A DNA stretch of 64,000 bases, from NCBI RefSeq assembly GCF_019303475.1, contig NZ_JABLSI010000001.1, positions 222,591 through 286,590 of the forward strand. Reading direction: 5' to 3'. The notes beneath the pieces are model-generated. The model ran no database searches. It saw nothing but the letters and a program-made list of their open reading frames with translations, and was not told the DNA's origin. Source of the stretch: Streptomyces sp. JJ38 (lineage in GTDB: Bacteria > Actinomycetota > Actinomycetes > Streptomycetales > Streptomycetaceae). The translations under genes and the position numbers were made by a program. Below, piece after piece: positions 1 to 7,421 of the stretch. Every line of letters starts with the position of its first letter. The first letter of the stretch is position 1.

Positions 1-2
1 CC

Positions 3-191
3 GACCAGGTGAGCCAGGTAGTGGACTGGGCCGTTGCGCACCAGGACCTCCTCGCGCCCCACACAGATTGGCAAGAGGAGATGGCCGCACTGCTCGGCAT
101 GTTGTCGGAGCAGGAACGCGAGGAACTCTCCCACCTCCTGTACGAGCGGGTGACGGCCCTCGGTCATCGCATGCCAAATCCTGGGAGCTGA
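3..191 (+). CDS. Hypothetical protein, C-terminal part or complete short ORF
   Basis: The reading frame is open from the window edge to the TGA at 189-191, so the gene may begin upstream. A GTG at 9 could be an internal start. The visible part is acidic and helical, rich in Glu and Leu, and ends in MPNPGS. I do not recognise a family. A strong hairpin terminator (243-272) follows about 50 nt after the stop, which supports a real transcription unit ending here. It could be the end of a regulator or a free-standing small protein; the sequence does not decide. Confidence 0.45.
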   Translation, partial: DQVSQVVDWAVAHQDLLAPHTDWQEEMAALLGMLSEQEREELSHLLYERVTALGHRMPNPGS

Positions 192-242
192 CAGCCCGAT
201 ACGCAGAGCTGAGCCGGGCTGAGGAACGGATAGACGAAGGGG

Positions 243-272
243 ATGGGCAGGCCGCTCCGGTGGCCTGCCCAT
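243..272 (+). terminator. Hairpin terminator after the first gene
   Basis: Perfect 11-bp inverted repeat (atgggcaggcc at 243-253, ggcctgcccat at 262-272) with an 8-nt loop, followed by a T-rich tract (tcttgttgttcc). It separates the first gene from the defence-like operon starting at 444. Confidence 0.8.
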
Positions 273-443
273 TCTTGTTGTTCCCCGGGCCTGCGATGCC
301 TATTCCCAGGTGCATCCCGGTGCCCGCTTCCGGGTCACCCTGTTCGGTTTGTGGCCACCAACACTCCTTCTGTGCACTGGTGAAGCGGATGAAGCCCTGA
401 ATTCCTGGGAATCTCGTTGTGTCAGAGAATCCGGTCGTCAGGC

Positions 444-755
444 ATGTCGACCGATGAGCGTTCCTGGAGGAATGAATTGCGTGAGCATGACGAAAGCGCG
501 ACCGAACTCTCCGGCATTGGGGAAGGAACGCACAGCGCCCTGCGAGGCGAAGAGGCCGGCGTGCGGCCGCAGGAGTCCGGCCGCCCGCCCGCGCTGCTGC
601 GTCCCGAGAATCCCGCGCCCGCACGGTTGAACCCGTACACCGGCGGGATGCGCGCCGATGGCGGGATCATCAACACCGGCATTGTGCACGGCGGGCAGCA
701 CGTCACGGACATCACTGTCGCGAAGGGCGAGGCGTGGGGTGTCGAAGATGACTGA
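444..755 (+). CDS. Small protein with C-terminal amyloid-signalling-like motif
   Basis: A 103-aa protein. Residues 1-65 are polar and low in complexity (Glu, Arg, Pro) with no recognised domain. Residues 73-88 form a Gly/Asn/Val motif, GGIINTGIVHGGQ, whose pattern (G-[IV]-[IV]-N-x-G-[IV]-V-x-G-G-Q) recurs near the N-terminus of the next protein. Such shared motifs resemble bacterial amyloid signalling sequences (BASS), which link NLR-like sensors to effectors by amyloid templating; that assignment is from family knowledge, not a search. The stop overlaps the start of the next gene by 8 nt (ATGACTGA), so the two are co-translated. The start is uncertain: the frame is open from 417, ATG 444 is the best internal candidate, and its ribosome site is weak. 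Frame choice is supported by high GC at third positions and by the motif match. Confidence 0.6.
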   Translation: MSTDERSWRNELREHDESATELSGIGEGTHSALRGEEAGVRPQESGRPPALLRPENPAPARLNPYTGGMRADGGIINTGIVHGGQHVTDITVAKGEAWGVEDD

Positions 756-2745
756 TGAGGGGCACAGGCCGGAGGATCCGCTCGGCGGCATCCCACCGGA
801 GTTCTTCCAGGACCGCTCGTTGTTGGTCGTTGCGAACGGTGTGGTGAACGCCGGTGTCGTCAACGGGGGGCAGCGTTACACGAAGGTGGCCGAGGCAGCG
901 GCGGACGAGATGACCGCACCGACCCGACAAGGGCCGGTACGGTCACAGGACCTCCGGAGGGCCCGGCGCGTCTTCGTACCGCCTTCCGGTCACGCCGAGG
1001 GGCTCGGCGCACTCGAATCCGGCTTGCTGCTGCTCGTGGGTGCGCAGGGCACCGGTCGCCGCACTGCGGCCCTCAACATGCTCGCCCACGGGCACGAGAA
1101 GCCTGCCCTTGTCCAACTCGACGGGCACACCGACCTGGTCAACTGGCGTCCTGCGCCGGACGGGGTGCACGGGTACCTGGTCATGGACCCTGCAGACCCC
1201 CGTGCACTGCGCCCGTGGGATCTGGCCAACCTCGAACAACGGGTCACGGGCGCGGGCGCGCGACTCGTCATCGTGCTCGTGGAGGAGCCAGGTCTGGTCA
1301 GGGCACTGCGGAGGGAACACGGCCTTCCGGTGTTCCGGCACGTGCCACCGGACCCGAGGGATGTCTTCACCGCTCACTTGACGGAGCTGTGCCCGGACCC
1401 CGGCGAGCGAGAACGGCGCATGAAGGCGCTCGGCTTCGACGTGCTCAGCGGCCTGCTACCCGCTGAGCTGCCCCCGGGGCATGCGGTCTCGGTGGCGGAG
1501 GCAGTGGTCCGGTCCGCTCCTGAAGGCGAGCCGTGTCCGGGCTCGGTGACCTCCGCGCTCGCCGAGGCGGAGGCCGCTGAACTGCTGGCCGTGTCCGAGG
1601 AGGACACGGAAGCGCTGACGCTCCTGCTGTCCGTGTGCGCCCACAGTGGCCTGGAGACGAGCACAGTCATGGACCGGGCTGGGGCTCTGCGCCACCTTCT
1701 CGTTACTGGTCCGAATCCGGATGCTGTGTCAACGGTGCTCCCGCGACGCCTCCAGCCGGGGGTCTTGCGCCGCATCCGGACCAGACCTGTGACCACACCT
1801 CATGGAGACGAGCGAGTCGAACTGCTGTGGCCTGCCGTGGCGGAGGCGGTGTGGGATCTCGTGTGCGGAGAACACCCGGAGCTGTTGCCCTCGCTACACC
1901 GCTGGCTTGCCATGACGGCTGAGGGTGACGAGGAGATCAGCCAGGCCGCCCGGGTGTTGTCGGGCCTCGCCGCCAGGACCGGCGGCCGGACCTTGACTTT
2001 GATGGGTGATGTAGTCGTGCCCCTCGCGCCGTCGGGCCCCGGCGTGGCTGCCCGGTGCCTGGCCAATGGACTGCGGCACACCGAGGCCGGGGCTGTGGCG
2101 CGTCAGGTGCTCGGCGAATGGAGCATGGCGGCCGAACCCGCCCTGCGCACTGCCGTTGCCCACGCCTGCGGCTGGGCCGGAGAGGCACTGGCATCCGAGG
2201 ACGTCTTGGAGCTGCTGCAGCGCGTCGTCGACCGGTCAGACACGGTCGAGACGCCGACGTGCGCTGCTGTGGTCACCGCCTTGGCTCGGCTCTTCTCCGC
2301 TGGCGGGCCCGAGGACCGGCGTACCTACGTCCGTCGCCTGATCGCCTGGTCGCGGGGCGAGGATGTCGTTGGCCGCCTGGCCACGCGGGCGTCTTCCGCG
2401 CTACTGCACGCGGATCCTGCCTGGTTCGGTGAGCAACTGAGGAGCGATGGCGAGGACGCGGACGCGGTGCTGGAACTCCTCGTGCGCGCGCTCAACGAGG
2501 CAAGGTCGTTCTACGCGATGCGGGATGCGCTCCTGGGCTGGTGCAGCGCGACGGAGCAGGGGCTGACGCCCCGTCCACCGCTGGAGAAGTTGTTCGCGCG
2601 GTTGGTCGACACCCGCCAGCCCGGCGCTCTGCGTCTCCTGCTGTCCATTGAGCGCAGCGGAGACGCCACGCCCGGCAGAGATCTCGCCGAGCGGGCCCTA
2701 GCGGCATGGCACAGCAAGAACGTCTCGAAGGAGGGGACCTCATGA
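748..2745 (+). CDS. P-loop (NLR/STAND-like) protein with N-terminal amyloid-signalling-like motif
   Basis: A 665-aa protein. Residues 30-46 carry NGVVNAGVVNGGQ, matching the C-terminal motif of the upstream small protein at 11 of 15 positions. A P-loop NTPase region follows: Walker A-like GAQGTGRRT at 98-106, where the usual Lys is Arg; a Walker B-like strand GYLVMD at 142-147; and another hydrophobic strand VIVLVEE near 174-180. The C-terminal ~350 residues are alpha-helical and repeat-like (Ala/Leu/Glu), as in sensor arrays, but no named repeat is clear. The start at 748 is chosen because it overlaps the previous stop and gives an MTD start like the second cassette at 31593; upstream in-frame starts would run into the upstream gene. 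Likely role (inference): sensor/switch of a conflict system that seeds aggregation of the partner protein. The degenerate Walker A leaves NTP hydrolysis open. Confidence 0.65.
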   Translation: MTDEGHRPEDPLGGIPPEFFQDRSLLVVANGVVNAGVVNGGQRYTKVAEAAADEMTAPTRQGPVRSQDLRRARRVFVPPSGHAEGLGALESGLLLLVGAQGTGRRTAALNMLAHGHEKPALVQLDGHTDLVNWRPAPDGVHGYLVMDPADPRALRPWDLANLEQRVTGAGARLVIVLVEEPGLVRALRREHGLPVFRHVPPDPRDVFTAHLTELCPDPGERERRMKALGFDVLSGLLPAELPPGHAVSVAEAVVRSAPEGEPCPGSVTSALAEAEAAELLAVSEEDTEALTLLLSVCAHSGLETSTVMDRAGALRHLLVTGPNPDAVSTVLPRRLQPGVLRRIRTRPVTTPHGDERVELLWPAVAEAVWDLVCGEHPELLPSLHRWLAMTAEGDEEISQAARVLSGLAARTGGRTLTLMGDVVVPLAPSGPGVAARCLANGLRHTEAGAVARQVLGEWSMAAEPALRTAVAHACGWAGEALASEDVLELLQRVVDRSDTVETPTCAAVVTALARLFSAGGPEDRRTYVRRLIAWSRGEDVVGRLATRASSALLHADPAWFGEQLRSDGEDADAVLELLVRALNEARSFYAMRDALLGWCSATEQGLTPRPPLEKLFARLVDTRQPGALRLLLSIERSGDATPGRDLAERALAAWHSKNVSKEGTS

Positions 2746-3488
2746 GGGGGCTGACCGGACCGCCGCCCCGGCTCTTTGACGTAATCGACTACAGGGTCAC
2801 GGAACTGGGACTGCTGTCGGAGCTGCGAATCGACGTGGAAGCCGAGTGGTACAGCGCCGGTCCGGCGATGTCGCTCACCCTGGAGCAGGCGCGCCGGATG
2901 TTGTTCGACACGTCGGCAGAATCCGAGGCACGACACGCGGTGTGGCTGCGCCTCGCGGAACTGGCCCGGCGAGACACCGACCGGGAGCGCTGGCCACTTG
3001 CCGCGGTGTGGGTGGGGCTCCCGGGGCTGTACCGGACAGTGTTCCGGATCGTCCGCCGGCTCCGAGCCGAAGTAGCCGACGTTGAAGCGGAGCTGCTGGT
3101 CGGCTATCTGGAGGCGCTGCGGGAGATCGGACCGGAGACCCCGGATCCTGGGACCAAGCTGCTGCGCACAGCATGCCGGCGGGCCTGGGAAGCGGCGCGA
3201 TCCGGAGCCGGGGAGTCGGCGGTCGAGGATGTGGAGGCCACCGCCGCCGCTGTCGGGACACATGCGCCGGAAGGTGTCTGGCAGGCGGAGTTCGACGCTC
3301 CCGGCCGACCCGATGGCCTCACGGCGAGCGTGCGGATCACTGTTCCGGCACATCGTGTGGAGGGCGTACGCGTCGGGGCGTTGGCCCGGGCCTGGGGACT
3401 GAGCGACGTGGCCACCGGAACCGAGCTGCCGCGCCGGGGGCGCCGGGTGGGCTCGCTGTCCCTGCGGAGCGTCGGGAGGCGAACGTGA
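2742..3488 (+). CDS. Uncharacterised helical protein, sigma-region-2-like in part
   Basis: A 248-aa protein. The ATG sits in an ATGA overlap with the preceding stop and has a good ribosome site (gaagGAGGgg). Residues ~55-125 are helical, with a stretch (DVEAELLVGYLEALREI) that resembles sigma-70 region 2 or related Streptomyces proteins of unknown function that often sit beside small HTH genes. No catalytic motif is visible. The C-terminal third is basic, ending in RRGRRVGSLSLRSVGRRT. The gene ends in a GTGA overlap with the HTH gene. The tight overlaps suggest a regulatory partner of the HTH protein; function unknown. Confidence 0.7.
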   Translation: MRGLTGPPPRLFDVIDYRVTELGLLSELRIDVEAEWYSAGPAMSLTLEQARRMLFDTSAESEARHAVWLRLAELARRDTDRERWPLAAVWVGLPGLYRTVFRIVRRLRAEVADVEAELLVGYLEALREIGPETPDPGTKLLRTACRRAWEAARSGAGESAVEDVEATAAAVGTHAPEGVWQAEFDAPGRPDGLTASVRITVPAHRVEGVRVGALARAWGLSDVATGTELPRRGRRVGSLSLRSVGRRT

Positions 3489-3757
3489 GCGACCGTGACC
3501 AGACGCCGTTGTCCTTCCGAGAGGTCATGAACCTCCCGGTGAGCGTGGACTTGAGAACCGCGTCCAGGGCATTCGGAATATGTCTGGCTACCGCGTACCG
3601 GCAGGTGCGGCTCGGCACTTTTCCCTGCGAGACGATCCGTGTCGGCCGCCGCCATCGGGTTCGCACTGTGGATCTCATGCGGGCCCTCGGTATCGAGGAG
3701 CGGCCGATCTACGCCGACGACCTCGCTGACGGCGTCGCGCTGACTCTCTTCGAGTGA
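3485..3757 (+). CDS. Small helix-turn-helix (excisionase-like) DNA-binding protein
   Basis: A 90-aa protein starting at a GTG that overlaps the previous stop (GTGA), with a ggagg ribosome site 4-8 nt upstream. Residues ~20-55 (VDLRTASRAFGICLATAYRQ...) form a winged/HTH segment of the MerR/excisionase kind, including ATAYRQVRLGTFP then IRVGRRHRV, as in binding domains of Xis-like proteins. It probably regulates the operon or binds with the preceding protein. No partner integrase lies nearby, so an excisionase role is not favoured. Confidence 0.7.
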   Translation: MSDRDQTPLSFREVMNLPVSVDLRTASRAFGICLATAYRQVRLGTFPCETIRVGRRHRVRTVDLMRALGIEERPIYADDLADGVALTLFE

Positions 3758-3814
3758 TCGCCCGCCCCCGCGCTGCCTCTGTGCCAGCTAGTCCCTGTGT
3801 TGAGGAGACCGACC

Positions 3815-4876
3815 ATGCCCACGTGCTTTGCGCTTGGGACGCGCACCGCGTTCTACGAGGACGTCGTCAGGCCCGTATGCCGACAGCTCGACCTGGCCCT
3901 GATCCGGGCTGACCATGTCATGGAGAACGGGGCGCTCAGCGAATCCGGGATCCGTCACCTCACCGCGGCAGACATCCTCGTCGCGGACCTGACCGGTCGG
4001 AGCCCGGAGGTTGTCCACGGGCTTCGCATCCGACACGCGTTCGGCCTCTACTCCGTGCAACTCGGCGAGACGGGCGCGGCACCTTTTGCCGACGGAATGT
4101 TTCCCTCCATCGTTCACTCCGCTCTGCCGGTGGGATCCGCCGAAGCGCGCGAGAAGCTGACGGCGGCGCTGGCGGAGCGATTCCCGGAGGTGCTGGCCGC
4201 CCCGCGCTCGGGCCCGTACCAGCCGGTGACGCTGGCCGGGAGGACTGCGATGACCGGGACCACGAGAGTGCCGGAGCAAGCGCTGGGCGACGCCTGCGGT
4301 AAGCCGGTGGCCTCCGAGGCTGAGCCTCCCGGACTGCTCGATCAAGTGGCCCTCGCCGAAGCGGAGATGGAGTCAATCGCCGAGGCTATGACGGAGGTGG
4401 AGGTGGCGATCGCGGATCTGGCTGCGATGGCTGAGGTGTCCCAGGAAGACATCCGTCGGTCCGGGCAGCCGGGCACCCCGATGGGTGCCCGGCTCGCGGC
4501 CGTCAACCGATTCGCCGCCGCGATCGAGGGGCCAGCCGAGGAACTGGAGGCGGCAGCGTTGCGCTTCGCGGAACGCATGAAGGTCACCGTAGACGTCACG
4601 GGGGCCGGCATCCAGTGGGTGCGGGACATGCCGCGTGCCGATTGGCCCGACGGCACGGTGCGCATGCTCGACCAGGTGGTTGAAATGGCCGGTGACATCC
4701 GGGAAGCGGCGTCCGGCATGCAGGGGCTTCGGCAGTTGCTTGCGATGTTCGGCACTATGAGCAGCCGTGCCCGGAAGCCGACCCGGAAGATCGGGAAGGC
4801 GGTGGAAGCCATGTTCGGAAGCGTGGTCGAGCTGGAGCAGTGGGCCCATGTCGCACGGGAGTTGAAGGTGGAGTAG
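3815..4876 (+). CDS. Nucleoside 2-deoxyribosyltransferase/TIR-like-fold protein with helical C-terminus
   Basis: A 353-aa protein; the start is set by a GAGGAG site 9 nt upstream of ATG 3815. The N-terminal ~130 residues follow the pattern of deoxyribosyltransferase/TIR-like proteins of conflict systems: FYEDVVRPVCRQLDLALIRAD (13-33), then AADILVADLTGRSPEV (51-66) and RHAFG (73-77). In the usual motif NPNVxYELG the Glu is catalytic; here the stretch reads SPEVVHGLR (63-71), so that Glu is Gly69. The C-terminal ~200 residues are helical and rich in Met, Ala and Glu, likely a coiled-coil or bundle. It lies 57 nt after the HTH gene and just before a strong terminator, so it is the last gene of the operon. 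Likely an effector or nucleotide-sensing domain; enzymatic activity is doubtful. Confidence 0.6.
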   Translation: MPTCFALGTRTAFYEDVVRPVCRQLDLALIRADHVMENGALSESGIRHLTAADILVADLTGRSPEVVHGLRIRHAFGLYSVQLGETGAAPFADGMFPSIVHSALPVGSAEAREKLTAALAERFPEVLAAPRSGPYQPVTLAGRTAMTGTTRVPEQALGDACGKPVASEAEPPGLLDQVALAEAEMESIAEAMTEVEVAIADLAAMAEVSQEDIRRSGQPGTPMGARLAAVNRFAAAIEGPAEELEAAALRFAERMKVTVDVTGAGIQWVRDMPRADWPDGTVRMLDQVVEMAGDIREAASGMQGLRQLLAMFGTMSSRARKPTRKIGKAVEAMFGSVVELEQWAHVARELKVE

Positions 4877-4916
4877 GCGGGGCCGAAGGTATCGCCACAG
4901 GTGAGGACTAAAGCGA

Positions 4917-4950
4917 GGACGGGGCGGTGGCCGGGGGCACCGCCCCGTCC
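4917..4950 (+). terminator. Hairpin terminator of the defence-like operon
   Basis: Perfect 13-bp inverted repeat (ggacggggcggtg at 4917-4929, caccgccccgtcc at 4938-4950) with an 8-nt loop, 40 nt after the stop at 4876. It is GC-rich with no U tract, as is common in Streptomyces. Confidence 0.8.
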
Positions 4951-4957
4951 CGCTCCG

Positions 4958-5294
4958 CCAGTGCGGGCGGAGCAGGACGGGCTGCCGGGGCTCGTCGTAA
5001 GCCGCCGTGCCGACGTCTACCTCTTCGGGGTGGGATAGCTCGACGGTCGTCTGGCGGACGTCCTCGCCCGTGCCATGGGGTCCGCTGTGGACGGGGTGGA
5101 AGACCTGTTCGTTCCCGGGCTGCTGGACCTCGACGCGCTGGCAACGCTGACCGAGCGTTCACTCCTTCTGGTCAACGCCAAGGCCGGGCCGGGTGGCTCA
5201 GGCGTCAAGGAGCTTGCCGCCGTCGGCGTCCGCCGTATCTGGGGTGCCCTGGACTACGACGCGCTCGATAGCCTCGTTGTCGGGAGAGGCTGAC
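4958..5294 (+). pseudogene. Decayed PEP-mutase/isocitrate-lyase-family gene fragment
   Basis: The DNA matches the second half of the intact gene at 8630-9463. The protein reads RADVYLFGVG, then a TAG at 5036-5038, then RLADVLARA, DLFVPGLLDLDALATLTERS, and GVKELAAVGVRRI. The equivalent intact segment begins near 9030. Besides the stop, the remnant has a one-base indel near 5000 and lacks about 30 codons between RRI and the final ALDYDALDSLV. The first half of the gene is absent. A TSS or start codon is not seen. It is a relic of a duplicated gene, and the two copies lie about 4.1 kb apart on the same strand. Confidence 0.8.
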
Positions 5295-5361
5295 AGGCGA
5301 CCCCGGTTCGCAATGCCGGGGGTCGGGACGCTCGTCGCGGGCCCGTCTTCCCGTCGGCAGT

Positions 5362-5394
5362 GTGACGGCCCAGGGCTCGCCCCTGGGCCGTCAC
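5362..5394. terminator. Strong hairpin terminator between convergent units
   Basis: Perfect 14-bp inverted repeat (gtgacggcccaggg at 5362-5375, ccctgggccgtcac at 5381-5394) with a 5-nt loop. It lies between the pseudogene (plus) and the lipoprotein gene end at 5428 (minus), so it can serve both strands. Confidence 0.85.
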
Positions 5395-5427
5395 CCGAAG
5401 CGCACGCCTGCGGGCGGTATATGGCGA

Positions 5428-6030
5428 CTACGGCCTGTTGGTGGCCTGCCGCAGTTCCGCGACGGTGTCGAGTCCCTCCCATTCGGGTAGGTTCTCGTTC
5501 TCCGACGCCCATACATTCACCGTGTGGTTGTCTTCGCTCTCGATGATGTGGCCTTGCGGGTGAGCGGAGTAGAGGGTATCGAACTCGGCGGTACTCTCGA
5601 TGAGCTTCACGCCGGTGTCCTCGTGAGCGAACAGCACGATGCGGGTACCCAGCGGGAGACCATTCTGGTAGTGCGAGATATCGACCTCGGTGGGACGGTT
5701 GAACCAGTAGTACACCGTGTTGCCGTTAATCGAGGGGCCGTCCTTCCATGTCTCCACGGCACGTAGGCCCACAATCACGGCACCGACGGGCGGGCCGGAT
5801 CCTTTGTCCTGGAGGGCCGAATCGACCGACACGACCTCGCCGACGACGGCGATATCTGCCACGTCGAGGAGATTTGCGGGCGTGTCGATGACGTTGTAAT
5901 CGAAGTGGGTGGTTCTCTGAAGCAAATCGACCAGATCTTTGGTTGAGTTGACGTCTACGCTGTTGCTGCCGTCGGCCGAGCAGCCTGCGAGTACGACGAT
6001 TGTCGCCACACTGGCGATGGGTTTACGCAT
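5428..6030 (-). CDS. Putative secreted lipoprotein
   Basis: A 200-aa protein. The N-terminus is MRKPIASVATIVVLAGC, with lipobox VLAGC (Cys17), so it should be lipid-anchored outside the membrane after signal peptidase II cleavage. The mature part is acidic with no named domain; it contains stretches such as DIAVVGEVVSVDSALQ and VYYWFNRPTEVD resembling a beta-rich domain. The ATG is preceded by a GGAGG site and lies 9 nt after the stop of the protease gene 6040-6606, so the two are one operon. It might be a protease partner or inhibitor; this is only suggested by linkage. Codon use is less GC-rich at third positions than its neighbours. Confidence 0.7.
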   Translation of the reverse strand: MRKPIASVATIVVLAGCSADGSNSVDVNSTKDLVDLLQRTTHFDYNVIDTPANLLDVADIAVVGEVVSVDSALQDKGSGPPVGAVIVGLRAVETWKDGPSINGNTVYYWFNRPTEVDISHYQNGLPLGTRIVLFAHEDTGVKLIESTAEFDTLYSAHPQGHIIESEDNHTVNVWASENENLPEWEGLDTVAELRQATNRP

Positions 6031-6039
6031 GCCTCCACC

Positions 6040-6606
6040 TCAAAACCAGTTGTTTATGTGCCAGACATGGTGGGGGCTGTAGCGGCGGTACTGGACGCTC
6101 GTTCCTGGCACTTCACCGCTGACCATGCAACCCCCATACGTGGAGCCGTGCGTCAAGCCGACGCTGTGGCCCAGTTCGTGGCAGGTGGTTTTGGCCTCGT
6201 CGTATTCGTCGTAGCTCCCGACGTTGATCTCGGCCAAGTCGATATCGATGTAGAACTGGTCGCAATGACTGCCGTCGAAATCTTCACAGAACGTAGTGCC
6301 GCGCTTGCCATACGGGAGGTTGGTCTGGAACCACACGACATCCGTCTCGCCTGATCCGGAGTACTTGCATGTGCTGTCATAATTGACCTCTGTGTCAGTC
6401 CCGTTGTGAAGAGCACTCCACTCCGCTTCGCGTATGCCGGACTTGAGGTCTTCGGAAACACTGGCGGAATAGCAGTAGCCGTGTATTCCTCCGTCGGGAT
6501 GCGCGCCGGTATTCTTGGTGTTCGTTCCCCATTCGTCGGCGACCGCGATTTGGGCACTTGACAGGGCAAGAGCTGATAGTGAAAGCAGGAGTGCGCACCT
6601 TTTCAT
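6040..6606 (-). CDS. Secreted zinc metalloprotease with HExxHxxGxxH (metzincin-like) motif
   Basis: A 188-aa protein with signal peptide MKRCALLLSLSALALSSAQIA (1-21) ending near AVA-DEW. The zinc site is HELGHSVGLTH at about 146-156 (HExxHxxGxxH), with a downstream Met in GGCMVSG that fits a Met-turn. It is short for a metzincin, little more than the catalytic core. ATG 6606 has GGAG 8 nt upstream; an in-frame ATG at 6621 is less likely. It is followed within 9 nt by the lipoprotein gene. Active-site residues look intact, so it is probably functional outside the cell. Its GC content is lower than the flanking genes, a possible sign of transfer. Confidence 0.8.
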   Translation of the reverse strand: MKRCALLLSLSALALSSAQIAVADEWGTNTKNTGAHPDGGIHGYCYSASVSEDLKSGIREAEWSALHNGTDTEVNYDSTCKYSGSGETDVVWFQTNLPYGKRGTTFCEDFDGSHCDQFYIDIDLAEINVGSYDEYDEAKTTCHELGHSVGLTHGSTYGGCMVSGEVPGTSVQYRRYSPHHVWHINNWF

Positions 6607-6823
6607 GACGTGAGACTCCATTGCCCCCCTTGCAATTATTCGAGAACGCCGCGCGTCAACTTATGCGCGGGTGGTGTGCATGTCAATGAGTGTTGCACCT
6701 TCGTTCTGGGAAGGCCGGATTCAGATGGGTGGCTGGCCTGAACACCCCGGCGGATTTCTCCGTGGTTCCAACGGCACTCCGTGCACGATGCCTTGTTGAT
6801 TGCGTCACCGGGCGGTAGTGCCC

Positions 6824-7258
6824 TCAGGGGAGTCTCGGTGCGCACTCGGCCCAGACGGTCTTGCCGCTGGGCGGGTAGGGCACGGTGCCCCAGCGATCGG
6901 CCAGGGCCGAGACGAGGAGCAAGCCGCGCCCGGTTCCACCCTCGGCGGTCGGCGCGGGGCCGGGTGTGGGCGGACGGCTCCCGCTCGCGTCGGTGACCTC
7001 GATACGTACCGTCTCGGATTCCGGGGTCAGTTGAAGCCCGAGCCGGAAGTCGCGGCCGGGCACCCTGCCGTGCAGCACGGCGTTCGCCGCCAGCTCCGCG
7101 ACAACGACCTCCACGCGTTCGGTCACGCACGGTGTGACGTCCCAGGTGCGCAACTGGGCGGCCGCCAGCAGCCGGGCGAGCCGGGCCCCGCGCCGCGTGG
7201 ACGACAGGAGTTGCCACACCGTGTGAGCGGCTTCGGGGACGGAGGTGCTGGAGTTCAT
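6824..7258 (-). CDS. ATP-binding (HATPase_c, anti-sigma RsbW/SpoIIAB-type) protein
   Basis: A 144-aa protein. Residues ~55-70 hold the N-box-like stretch VVVAELAANAVLHG, and GGTGRGLLLVSALADRWG near 110-127 is the G2 box, as in RsbW-like anti-sigma kinases. Streptomyces carry many such genes beside XRE-DUF5753 and DUF397 genes, as here. ATG 7258 has AAGGTGA upstream; GTG 7267 is an alternative. It is divergent from the XRE gene at 7422, and the gap holds a perfect palindrome (7307-7327). Confidence 0.85.
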   Translation of the reverse strand: MNSSTSVPEAAHTVWQLLSSTRRGARLARLLAAAQLRTWDVTPCVTERVEVVVAELAANAVLHGRVPGRDFRLGLQLTPESETVRIEVTDASGSRPPTPGPAPTAEGGTGRGLLLVSALADRWGTVPYPPSGKTVWAECAPRLP

Positions 7259-7306
7259 ATCCGTCACCTTGGCGGCTGCGCTGAGTCATTGACCAGCGAC
7301 CAGGTT

Positions 7307-7327
7307 CGTACGCTGAGTCAGCGTACG
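7307..7327. promoter_or_regulatory. Perfect palindrome in divergent promoter region, candidate operator
   Basis: Arms cgtacgctga (7307-7316) and tcagcgtacg (7318-7327) are exact reverse complements around a central g. It sits between the divergent ATP-binding gene and XRE gene, about 50 nt from the former and 95 nt from the latter. Similar half-site sequence (ctgagtca) recurs at 7281-7288, and a further cgctgagt lies near 7370. Probably the XRE protein's own operator. Confidence 0.6.
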
Positions 7328-7421
7328 CGCACTCGTAGTGGACAGTACGCCGCCGCCGACGTCACGCTGAGTATGGAGGGCGAGAGCGTCGGGCTCACGC
7401 ACGGTGGCAAGGGAGCCGCGT

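Noticed and set aside
310..630. A plus-strand ORF at 310-630 that has a better ribosome site (ggagg) before ATG 472/GTG 481
   Set aside because: The frame 444-755 carries the motif repeated in the next gene and the 8-nt overlap; the other frame ends at 630 without features. It remains a small risk that the first gene's start is misplaced.
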